NCBI GenBank assembly: GCA_020636435.1
Contig: JACJXX010000001.1
Span: 1,612,001 to 1,676,000 of the forward strand
Source: Lewinellaceae bacterium
Lineage (GTDB): Bacteria; Bacteroidota; Bacteroidia; Chitinophagales; Saprospiraceae
Direction of reading: 5' to 3'
Length of the DNA stretch: 64,000 bases
The first letter of the stretch is position 1. Each line of letters begins with the position of its first letter. The notes under the pieces were generated by a model, which was given only the letters and a program-made list of their open reading frames with translations, was not told the DNA's origin and searched no databases. A program made the translations under genes and the position numbers. This document shows positions 16,881 through 27,893 of the stretch, in pieces.

Positions 16881-17404
16881 GTAACTTCTCAATAAATGGG
16901 AATGAAACCTGTCGTCCCTACAGGCTACGGTTTACACACATCTTTACGAAATGTTGATATCCAGAGTCCCGGAGGGACGAAAGCTCGTTGCCAGGGCCAC
17001 AGGCCCTGGTTTAAAAGCCAGGCAGCCAGAGAGTCCTGCCCCAAAGGGGCCACTGTGTGGTAAGGACGACAGATTTGCGCGATGAGAACCCGGGAAAATT
17101 GCCCCACCGGGCCCCGAATCTGTCGCTCTTACAGAGCTCTCTTGGCTTCACATAGCTATCCAGGGCCTGGCGGCCCTGGCAAGGGGCTATCATCCCTACG
17201 GGATTGAGACCAGGAGCCGCCGGGCAAAGCACTACAGTCCGGCGGCTGTCAGCCCACTGGAAAAACTGGCGTAAACTTATGTGTAAACCGTAGCCCTACA
17301 GGACTCCAACAACGCTAAACCCCATTTCCAGGGCCTCGCGGCCCTGGCAACGGCCTTTCGTCCTTACAGGACTGGCCGCAAAACGAGATTTATTGAGAAG
17401 CTAC
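16881..17404. repeat. Element B, copy 2 (long, compound)
   Basis: Bounded by GTAACTTCTCAATAAAT (16881-16897) and its inverted counterpart ATTTATTGAGAAGCTAC (17388-17404, one mismatch). Inside, CCTGTCGTCC...ACAGG, GCCAGGGCC...GGCCCTGG and CCGTAGGGA-type hairpins occur several times in both orientations, as if two or three elements had inserted into each other. No coding frame is evident. Confidence 0.75.
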
Positions 17405-17705
17405 CATTTACGGCCGCCAGTCTAAGCTTGGACAGTTATTGGTTGCCAGTTGATTGCTGTTTGGTTCCAACACAGTGCAATTTATTGACGATCAATGAGT
17501 TGAAATGCCGAACAACGTTCAACAGACAACGAACAACGGCTTAGTTGTCCAGCGTTAGACGGGTAGCCACATTTACACGCTTACACATTTACACGCCCGG
17601 CAAATGTCCAGTAGTATGACTGGCAGCCCCTGGCCCGAGCCATGATAATGGTTATCAGGCTATTAGCTTACAGAAAATGGGATGCGTGAAACATTCCGGC
17701 GGATG

Positions 17706-17871
17706 CTTAGGCACGACGAAAGAACAAACTGTCCATTCTGGCTTGTACTTTTTGCGCCATGCTGCGTTGCTCATCACTCAGGTAGCTTTGGCTATCCTCA
17801 TTCTTCGCGCCTTGCCTGGCACAAAAATTACTGCGCCATAATTGTACACTTTATTCTTTCCTCGTGCCTTA
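17706..17871. repeat. Palindromic MITE-like element A, copy 3
   Basis: About 166 bases, CTTAGGCACGACGAAAGAAC to TTCTTTCCTCGTGCCTTA, differing from copy 2 at only a few positions (for example AGAACAAA for AGAATAAA and GCGCCATAATTGTACAC for GCCCCATAATTGAACAC). It ends about 48 bases before the -7 box of the efflux operon. Confidence 0.9.
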
Positions 17872-17918
17872 TATTTATTCTGAGCAACAGATCACAAAAG
17901 AATTAAGAGAATAAATCT

Positions 17919-17926
17919 TATATTTG
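17919..17926 (+). promoter_or_regulatory. Candidate -7 promoter box for the metal-efflux operon
   Basis: TATATTTG matches TAnnTTTG exactly, 52 bases before the ATG at 17978. A -33 TTG is not obvious. Confidence 0.4.
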
Positions 17927-17977
17927 CCCTGTGTTTGTCTTAAATCAAAAACTCAACTAAAGTCCTGGTCCCGGAAG

Positions 17978-18376
17978 ATGAAGCTTTTTGCCCACATATT
18001 GGCGCTCTATTTTTTATTCGGCAGTTTGCTGCCGGGTTCCGATTTCAGCCAGATGAAAAAGGCGCCTGCGGTGTGGGAACATTACCAACTCCACCAGCAA
18101 CAGGCGGCAAGCTCCGGGAATGAAGCCTCCTTTTTTGACTACCTCTATGCCCATTTTTTGTATCCGGACAGCCACCAGCACGACGACGGAGGCCAAAGCC
18201 ACCAGGACCTGCCGTTGAAATCGGTCCATATTTTCTCTCAAATCCTGCCGGCCAGCGCCATAGCATTTGCGCCGGCTCCGCTGCCGGTTGCCTCCAACCA
18301 GGCTATCCCTCCTTACAATTCCATCACCGGCGCTGCGCACGAAGGCGCCGTCTTCCGCCCCCCGATTTTGTCCTAG
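17978..18376 (+). CDS. Small secreted His-containing protein leading a metal-efflux operon
   Basis: 132 residues from the ATG at 17978, which gives a signal-like N-terminus (MKLFAHILALYFLFGSLLPG); 18 residues upstream of it are not needed and begin at a non-ATG codon. The middle contains a His/Asp cluster, YPDSHQHDDGGQSHQDL (about 68-84), that could bind metal ions in the periplasm. The end EGAVFRPPILS resembles the C-terminal FxPP motif of small proteins that precede CzcA/CusA genes in other Bacteroidota (from memory). No domain name can be given. It is followed after 181 bases by the RND pump gene on the same strand and probably shares its promoter. Confidence 0.65.
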   Translation: MKLFAHILALYFLFGSLLPGSDFSQMKKAPAVWEHYQLHQQQAASSGNEASFFDYLYAHFLYPDSHQHDDGGQSHQDLPLKSVHIFSQILPASAIAFAPAPLPVASNQAIPPYNSITGAAHEGAVFRPPILS

Positions 18377-18557
18377 ACGTTTTTTAGTTTTTCAAATTCA
18401 TTCACAAAGCCCGGGAGCAACGCTCAGGCTTGCCCGTTGCTGACCGCAGTTTCGCAACCAGCGGGATGATTGTCAGCCAGCCTTTGCCCAGGGTGTATTT
18501 CCCCGACTCCAAACTGCGCCCGGCTTCCGAACTAAGGGCAAAATTCGCAACAAAACC

Positions 18558-22856
<4,299 letters not shown>

Positions 22857-22891
22857 ATCCGGGGCTGAATGGCCCATAAAATGACAACAAC

Positions 22892-24022
22892 ATGAAATAC
22901 TTAAAAATAAGCGGCTTCGCCATCCTGCTGGCCCTTGCAGGGAGCGCCTGCCAAACACGGCCGGACGAGGGAGATGCGAAAGAACCCGCTGCGGAAGGCA
23001 ATGAAGCAGTTACCGTTTACCTCTCTCCTGAGCAGATGGAGTTGTCCGGCATCGTTCTGGGGCAGCCTGTTACCCGGGAAATTGCCTCCTATATCGAATG
23101 TTCCGGAATAATCGACGTTCCGCCTTCCAACATCCGCCTGGTGCACAGCCCGGTGGTTGGTTTTGTCCAGCAGGTAAAACACCTGCCCGGGGAACACGTC
23201 CACAGAGGCGACCAACTGGCCAGCATCGCTCACCCTGATCTCATCCGCCAGCAGCGCGGTTTTCTGGAGAGCGCCGGCAGGATTCCTTTCCTGAAAAAAG
23301 ATTTGGAACGCAAGAAAGAACTGGCAGCGGCCGATGCCGCATCGGGAAAAGCTTATGAACAGGCGCAGTCGGACTACGCTGTGGAAGAAGCCCATTACAA
23401 CGGGCTGAAAGCAGAGCTGAATCTGATCGGCATCAACACCCAGGCGCTGGAAGAAAGCCGGCAGGTGCAACCGAGCATTCGCATCTTCACGCCGGTAGCC
23501 GGTTACCTGACCAAAGTCAACGTCAACCCCGGCAAGCTGGTGGAGCCGAGCATGCTGCTCTTCGAGATCGTGGACAACAGCCACGTCCACCTGGAACTTC
23601 AGGTTTTTGCCAAAGACCTGGCATTGCTGCGCGAGGGCCAGAAAGTGGTGGCTGCTATTCCCGGCAGCGACGAAGAGCTGCACGGCAAAATCCATCTGAT
23701 CAATAAGGCCATCGACGTGGAAAAGAAAACCGCCAATGTGCACGTCCACCTCGATGAGGAACCAAACGGCCTGGCCATCGGCACTTTTCTCTATGCCCGC
23801 ATCCGCACGGATTCGAGGCAGGTATCCGCCGTGCCCGAAGCCGCTGTGATCCGTTCCGGCGACCGCTCCTTCGTATTCATTAAAGAGGGAGAAGGTTTCC
23901 GCAAAGCGGAAGTTGAAACGGGCCAGGCGGATGAGGGTTTCGTCGAGATCAAAGAGCTGAACCTGCGGGAAGGGCAGCAGATCGCGCTGAAAGGAGCATA
24001 TTATATCAACGGAACGGAATGA
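22892..24022 (+). CDS. czcB: RND efflux periplasmic adaptor lipoprotein (CzcB/CusB type)
   Basis: 376 residues. Lipobox LLALAGSAC (Cys20) makes it a membrane-anchored periplasmic adaptor. Domains in order: a first beta strand pair and barrel-sandwich half (NIRLVHSPVVGFVQQVKHLPGEHVHRGDQLASIAHPDL region, about 80-117), an alpha-helical hairpin (118-185, KKDLERKKELAAADAASGKAYEQA), the second sandwich half (IRIFTPVAGYLTKVNVNPGKLV), a beta-barrel domain and a membrane-proximal domain (AVPEAAVIRSGDRSFVFIKE). It bridges the pump and its outer-membrane factor. It is the last gene of the operon and ends at the convergent hairpin 24039-24078. Confidence 0.93.
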   Translation: MKYLKISGFAILLALAGSACQTRPDEGDAKEPAAEGNEAVTVYLSPEQMELSGIVLGQPVTREIASYIECSGIIDVPPSNIRLVHSPVVGFVQQVKHLPGEHVHRGDQLASIAHPDLIRQQRGFLESAGRIPFLKKDLERKKELAAADAASGKAYEQAQSDYAVEEAHYNGLKAELNLIGINTQALEESRQVQPSIRIFTPVAGYLTKVNVNPGKLVEPSMLLFEIVDNSHVHLELQVFAKDLALLREGQKVVAAIPGSDEELHGKIHLINKAIDVEKKTANVHVHLDEEPNGLAIGTFLYARIRTDSRQVSAVPEAAVIRSGDRSFVFIKEGEGFRKAEVETGQADEGFVEIKELNLREGQQIALKGAYYINGTE

Positions 24023-24038
24023 GGAGGCAGCATGGAGA

Positions 24039-24078
24039 GCCGGGCCTGGAAACGAAGCGCCCCCATTTCCAGGCCGGC
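24039..24078. terminator. Hairpin between convergent czcB-like and DUF2807 genes
   Basis: GCCGGGCCTGGAAA (24039-24052) pairs with TTTCCAGGCCGGC (24066-24078) with one bulged base. Only a short TTTT follows on the plus strand, so it is a weak intrinsic terminator or an end-protecting stem for both transcripts. Confidence 0.55.
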
Positions 24079-24095
24079 GCATTTTCACGACGTTT

Positions 24096-24824
24096 CTATT
24101 CGTGCAGTACCTTACTGGCGCCACTCAGCCGGATATCGGTTGACGGATCGCCTTTGTAATAGATGTGGCAGCTTCCGCTGGCGTCTACTTTCAGATGGTC
24201 GGATACCCGCACCCAGGCTTTGCTGGCTCCGGAGGCGCCGATGTCCACTACCCTGGCCGGAAGGCTGTAGGCTTCCAGGCGGGGGTTGCCGCTGAGCTGC
24301 ACCTCCATGTTGTTGGCGGTCCCGGTCAATTCCAGTTTAGCCGTGCCGGAGAGGTTGACATCCAGGCGCTCTATGTCGCCGCTAAAGGAAGCTTCGGCGG
24401 CGCCGGAAATGGTTGCGTAGAATTCATCGTGAGCGCCGAAGCGCCGCACATCGGCCTCGGCCGCGCCGGAGATGTTGAAGCCGTCCAGTGCCGGCATCGT
24501 GATGGCAATGTCCACCCGGCGGCGGTTGTTGCGGTTGCGGTTGTAACGGATTTCCAGTTCGCCGCCGCTGACATCCAGGTCCAGGTCATCCAGGTCGCGG
24601 GTGCAGCCTTCAGCGGTTAGGGAAAACGTTTCGCCCGGTTGGATGAGCAGCCGGAAGTTTTCGCCGGCATCCACTTTGGTGAAGCCCGAAACGGAGAAGG
24701 AACGCTGCTCGGAAGCCGGGCAATTGGAGGAAGAATAACCGGATTCGTCGCAGGAGGAAAACAGCAGGGCAGGCAAGAGCAGAACGGCTGCCCAGTTCAT
24801 CATTTTTCTTGCTTGATTTTTCAT
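24096..24824 (-). CDS. DUF2807 (GIN-domain) lipoprotein
   Basis: 242 residues. Lipobox LLPALLFSSC (Cys25), then the family opening RSFSVSGFTKVDAGENFRLLIQPGE. The body is a beta-helix of short repeats built on ISGAAEADV, ISGAAEASFSG, LSGTAKLELTG and ASGASKAWV, as in DUF2807 'putative auto-transporter adhesin, head GIN' proteins. These are abundant in Bacteroidota and usually located at the envelope; their role is unknown. An arginine-rich stretch RNRNNRRR at about 95-102 is unusual for the family. It is divergent from the ECF sigma factor gene, with about 240 bases between. Confidence 0.88.
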   Translation of the reverse strand: MKNQARKMMNWAAVLLLPALLFSSCDESGYSSSNCPASEQRSFSVSGFTKVDAGENFRLLIQPGETFSLTAEGCTRDLDDLDLDVSGGELEIRYNRNRNNRRRVDIAITMPALDGFNISGAAEADVRRFGAHDEFYATISGAAEASFSGDIERLDVNLSGTAKLELTGTANNMEVQLSGNPRLEAYSLPARVVDIGASGASKAWVRVSDHLKVDASGSCHIYYKGDPSTDIRLSGASKVLHE

Positions 24825-25020
24825 AATGCAGATTGTTGTGGTTTAACAGGAAGATAGCCAGGGCATGGGGTTACCCCTATCCGTTTTTCCAGCTGATGCC
24901 GGGAATACGATCAAAGTGGTTTTTTCATCTACCAATTGCGGTAGCCACGCAATGAATGGCATTTCCCGGCAACGTATTCCCTGAGGAGCCGTAAAAGAAT
25001 GAATTGAAAAAAAATATCCA

Positions 25021-25051
25021 GGCAACGTTGGCTTGCATTTTTTCCGTATCA
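25021..25051 (+). promoter_or_regulatory. Candidate ECF-type promoter (autoregulation of the sigma factor)
   Basis: GGCAACGTT (25021-25029) and CGTATCA (25045-25051), about 15 bases apart, resemble the AAC -35 and CGT -10 cores of ECF-sigma promoters. A second GGCAACGT at 24968-24975 is followed by CGTAAAA at 24990. The first pair would give a very short leader before the ATG at 25066. Motif match only. Confidence 0.35.
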
Positions 25052-25065
25052 ATAAGAAGAAACCA

Positions 25066-25683
25066 ATGAATAGCCGTAGCGATCCTCCTTTGGAGGAACT
25101 TATTGAGAGGTGTAAGGGGGGCGACCGCCTGGCACAAAATTTGCTCTATCGGAAATATTACAGCTATGCGCTGAGTATTTGCCTGCGCTATTCATGCAAC
25201 GAAGCAGAAGCGAAAGAAATCCTGAATGATGGATTCTTCAATATATTGACCAAGATCGATCAATACAACGCCGCCTTCCCCTTCCGGGCCTGGCTCAGCA
25301 AAGTATTCGTTCATGCAGCAATTGATTACAACCGAAAGTACCGAAGGTTCAACCAAAACCTCGAGGCTGATGAGCCGTCAGAAAGCATTATGCCTTCCGG
25401 AACAAACGGCGCCCTTGAAAAGCTTTCTTATGAAGAGGCCATCTCATTTATTCAACAACTTCCTCCCGCCTATTGCATCATTTTCAACCTTTATGCAATG
25501 GAGGAATATACGCACCAGGAAATAGCTGAACTGTTGGGCATCAACCCGGGCACTTCGAGGTCCAACCTGCACAAAGCGCGCATCAAGCTGCGGCAGATAC
25601 TGGAACAGAACAAGGCAGGCGAACACCTGGATCAAGAAATTACAAAAGATGAAGAAGGATCAAGATATGGATCGGCCTTTTAA
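25066..25683 (+). CDS. ECF-type RNA polymerase sigma factor
   Basis: 205 residues from the ATG at 25066 (AAGAAG upstream); the longer frame starts at a TTG. Region 2 is NLLYRKYYSYALSICLRYS ... AEAKEILNDGFFNILTKID ... FRAWLSKVFVHAAIDYNRK. Region 4 is IQQLPPAYCIIFNLYAMEEY-THQEIAELLGINPGTSRSNL-HKARIKLRQIL with the helix-turn-helix. The Bacteroidota sequence-specific sigma-2/sigma-4 pair with no further domains marks it as ECF. Its last 35 bases overlap the start of the anti-sigma-like/barrel gene, implying translational coupling and a joint regulatory unit. Confidence 0.92.
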   Translation: MNSRSDPPLEELIERCKGGDRLAQNLLYRKYYSYALSICLRYSCNEAEAKEILNDGFFNILTKIDQYNAAFPFRAWLSKVFVHAAIDYNRKYRRFNQNLEADEPSESIMPSGTNGALEKLSYEEAISFIQQLPPAYCIIFNLYAMEEYTHQEIAELLGINPGTSRSNLHKARIKLRQILEQNKAGEHLDQEITKDEEGSRYGSAF

Positions 25684-26929
25684 AAATGCCTTGAGCAGCC
25701 CTCCGTCCTTTGACTATGACCCCGAAGGATGGAATGCCTTGCAGCAACGGCTGGATGAGGGCCGCCGCAGGCCAAAAGGGATTTTCCTTCCCCGCTGGGC
25801 GGCTGCCCTGGCGCTGCTTTTGTTTTTCAGCCTTTGCAGTTTCACATCCTATCTGACCGTGCGGCTCAACAACGTCGGCCAGCGATTGTCATTCGTGGAG
25901 GGCCGGATGAACCATCAAACCGATACCATCCGGAAGGTTGAGCATAGGATAATAAAAGATACGGTTATCATTTATGGTTGGCCATCAGCGGCCGAGCAAA
26001 GCGCCGGGAACTGGGCAGGAAGATTCCCCCTTATCCAGCCCGGCGCCTATTCTTTTCCCCGTTCCGGTTATTCTAATTTTTATGGCAATAATATTCCAAA
26101 TGCCGCGCCTCTATCCGGGTTGCTGTCTACAGGAGAGGTTCCGGATAAAAAGGCCTTCTCAGAGGCCATCCGGAACCGGGAGGAAAACCTCCTTCCACTA
26201 CCCTCCTCCACCCACTTAGCGGCAACCTCCTCCTCAGCCCTCCGAGGGGGTGTCCTACCAGCAGTCGTGTTGCAGGAAAGCAAGGGAGTTTCCTGGGTGA
26301 GGCGCACCGCGCACAAGGCCCTGCAGAAAGGCCAACCGAATGGGATCAGCTTATCAGGCGGCGGGAGCATTGCCAACTTTTTCTCCATGCCGGGCACCGG
26401 CTTCAAGGGCTACATGTTGGGCCTGGGCGCAGAACTCGATTACAGCCCACATTGGAAGCTGGAGGCCGGGCTGGAGTACCTGCACCTTTCTTTCACCCTA
26501 TACGATGAAGAAGACATGGAGGCCTATCCTGCGGTAATGCCCGAAAACTCCGCCGATGGCATTCAGGAACTCTATGCGACACTGAATTACCTTCAACTTC
26601 CTCTGGGTTTAAAGTACTGTTTCAACCTGCAAGGGGCATTGCGGCCTTATTTTAAAGCCGGCCTTGTTTTTCGGCAGGCCCGGCGCCAGCGCTTCAATTA
26701 TGAATTCACCGGCACAGGAGGGAGCTATTACCGCCCCCTTGCCATACAGGACGACGGCCTTTACCTCAGCTCCCTGAGGGGCGGGCCGGGGATAGCTGCC
26801 GATTTGACCCATAACTGGGGGGTATACGCAGAAGCCCTTTATCATTACGACTTCCGGCTGGGGAAGAAGGATTACGCCTTCCTTCGTTACCTCGGCTTCA
26901 ATGCCGGTTTGAGGTTTCGCCTGTATTAA
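25649..26929 (+). CDS. Anti-sigma-like single-pass protein fused to an outer-membrane-type beta-barrel domain
   Basis: 426 residues. The N-terminal 50 residues (FDYDPEGWNALQQRLDEGRRR) match the cytoplasmic start of Bacteroidota anti-sigma-like proteins, followed by one membrane segment (about 49-71, RWAAALALLLFFSLCSFTSYL). After a low-complexity linker (about 90-225, rich in Pro/Ser/Asn) residues 230-426 form a PorT/outer-membrane-beta-barrel-like domain (GYMLGLGAELDYSPHWKLEA; LNYLQLPLGLKYCF; RPYFKAGLVFRQAR; AGLRFRLY at the end). The gene overlaps the sigma factor gene by 35 bases. I infer that the N-terminus restrains the sigma factor while the C-terminal domain senses the periplasm or envelope; whether the barrel-like part inserts in the outer membrane is unclear. 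Confidence 0.8.
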   Translation: MKKDQDMDRPFKNALSSPPSFDYDPEGWNALQQRLDEGRRRPKGIFLPRWAAALALLLFFSLCSFTSYLTVRLNNVGQRLSFVEGRMNHQTDTIRKVEHRIIKDTVIIYGWPSAAEQSAGNWAGRFPLIQPGAYSFPRSGYSNFYGNNIPNAAPLSGLLSTGEVPDKKAFSEAIRNREENLLPLPSSTHLAATSSSALRGGVLPAVVLQESKGVSWVRRTAHKALQKGQPNGISLSGGGSIANFFSMPGTGFKGYMLGLGAELDYSPHWKLEAGLEYLHLSFTLYDEEDMEAYPAVMPENSADGIQELYATLNYLQLPLGLKYCFNLQGALRPYFKAGLVFRQARRQRFNYEFTGTGGSYYRPLAIQDDGLYLSSLRGGPGIAADLTHNWGVYAEALYHYDFRLGKKDYAFLRYLGFNAGLRFRLY

Positions 26930-27054
26930 ATCAGGCAGGGAAAACTACTCAACCATTCTAAAGCAAGTTTCATACCTCCTAAACTGCAGTTCAGTCGAAA
27001 ATTCTGGCACAACGCTTTTCAGTCCTTTACCTTGGGAAGAAAACTGATTCAACC

Positions 27055-27402
27055 ATGTGCCAACACCGATCTAAATGGGATAAGCGCCGCCGCGGCCCGG
27101 TTTCCGAAAAAATGAAATTTTACCGCCACCTCCGCTCCTATCTGATCTTCAATTTTGTGATCTCCATGCTGATGTTAATGGGAAGCGGAGGTTTCGGAAT
27201 GTGGAAGGCCAGCCTCATCTGGGGTATCTTCGTAGCCGTGCACTACATCAAGGCATTCGGATGGCCCGGCGCCAACGGCTGGTTCGGCGAAGACTGGGAG
27301 GACTGGATGGAAGAACGCGAAAGCCGCCGCACCGGACAAGGGCCCGAACCACTGGAGCAGGAACCCCGCAAGCCAGGCTGGCGGGATAAAGACCTGGTTT
27401 AA
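27055..27402 (+). CDS. 2TM-domain protein
   Basis: 115 residues. A basic start (HRSKWDKRRRG) is followed by the 2TM motif: FYRHLRSYLIFNFVISMLML, a short GSGGFG turn, and SLIWGIFVAVHYIKAFGWPG, then a soluble acidic/basic tail (WFGEDWEDWMEERESRR). This small two-helix domain is common in Bacteroidota, often near LytTR regulators or as histidine-kinase extensions; its function is unknown. It lies 125 bases after the barrel fusion gene and ends at a strong terminator, so it may be the last gene of the ECF unit or monocistronic. Confidence 0.88.
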   Translation: MCQHRSKWDKRRRGPVSEKMKFYRHLRSYLIFNFVISMLMLMGSGGFGMWKASLIWGIFVAVHYIKAFGWPGANGWFGEDWEDWMEERESRRTGQGPEPLEQEPRKPGWRDKDLV

Positions 27403-27450
27403 CCTCTATAATCCATCAGCTACAGCGCTGCCTTTCTGGAGTAATCCTCA

Positions 27451-27487
27451 TAAAATCCCAAAGGGACGCATCCCCTTTGGGATTTTA
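27451..27487. terminator. Strong intrinsic terminator after the 2TM gene
   Basis: TAAAATCCCAAAGGG (27451-27465) pairs perfectly with CCCTTTGGGATTTTA (27473-27487) around a 7-base loop, followed by TATTTTATTTATCC. The A/T ends make it work on both strands. Confidence 0.9.
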
Positions 27488-27893
27488 TATTTTATTTATC
27501 CAAAAATAAAAAGATGTTTTCACGAACTATATTGACAATTTTTTTCCTTTCTTTAAAAAAATAAGTTATTTTTGGATCGGTTTATCATAATCGAGTATGC
27601 ACTTCTCTATTTCAGTTGCGAAAATTAATTTCACAACTACTTCCCTTTGAAAACATTTATTGGTTTACCTCTTGGCCTATCGCAAAAGGCAACTTTCAGT
27701 GCTACAGGAAAAAAGTTTAAGGACAAGCAACTGGCAGCAACAGTATCTTGAACCGTTCGCCGTTGATTGCCAACAACAACCAATAACTGTACTCTAATTC
27801 CCCTGGGCTACTGCTGTCATTGACGTTGAATCTCAAGTATGCACACCATCACAATTGTACTCTATTATTTCAAAACATACAATCGATGTGCGC
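27488..27893. other. AT-rich leader of the SprB-repeat adhesin gene
   Basis: About 400 bases without a gene. It contains an exact -7 box TATTTTTG (27567-27574) in an A/T-rich tract, some 320 bases before the ATG at 27894, and near 27764 a GTTGATTGCCAACAACAACC inverted word. A long untranslated leader is possible. No further structure was found. Confidence 0.5.

Larger units (their letters stand above)
16426..17977. other. 1.5-kb gene-free region of nested inverted repeats
   Basis: No frame here has coding character. Beyond the susC leader, arms nest around a common centre: CCAACGCTGGACT (about 16788) against GTCCAGCGTT (about 17549); CTGGCAGCCATACCAGTGGACATTT (about 16798) against AAATGTCCAGTAGTATGACTGGCAG (about 17602); and element B copy 2 (16881-17404) inside them. 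TTTACAC words are repeated (TTTACACGCTTACACATTTACACG, about 17571). Element A copy 3 (17706-17871) and the promoter of the metal-efflux operon follow. Confidence 0.75.

Noticed and set aside
16925..17232. Short open frames in the nested-repeat region
   Set aside because: They run through palindromic hairpin modules, overlap in several frames and show no protein pattern.
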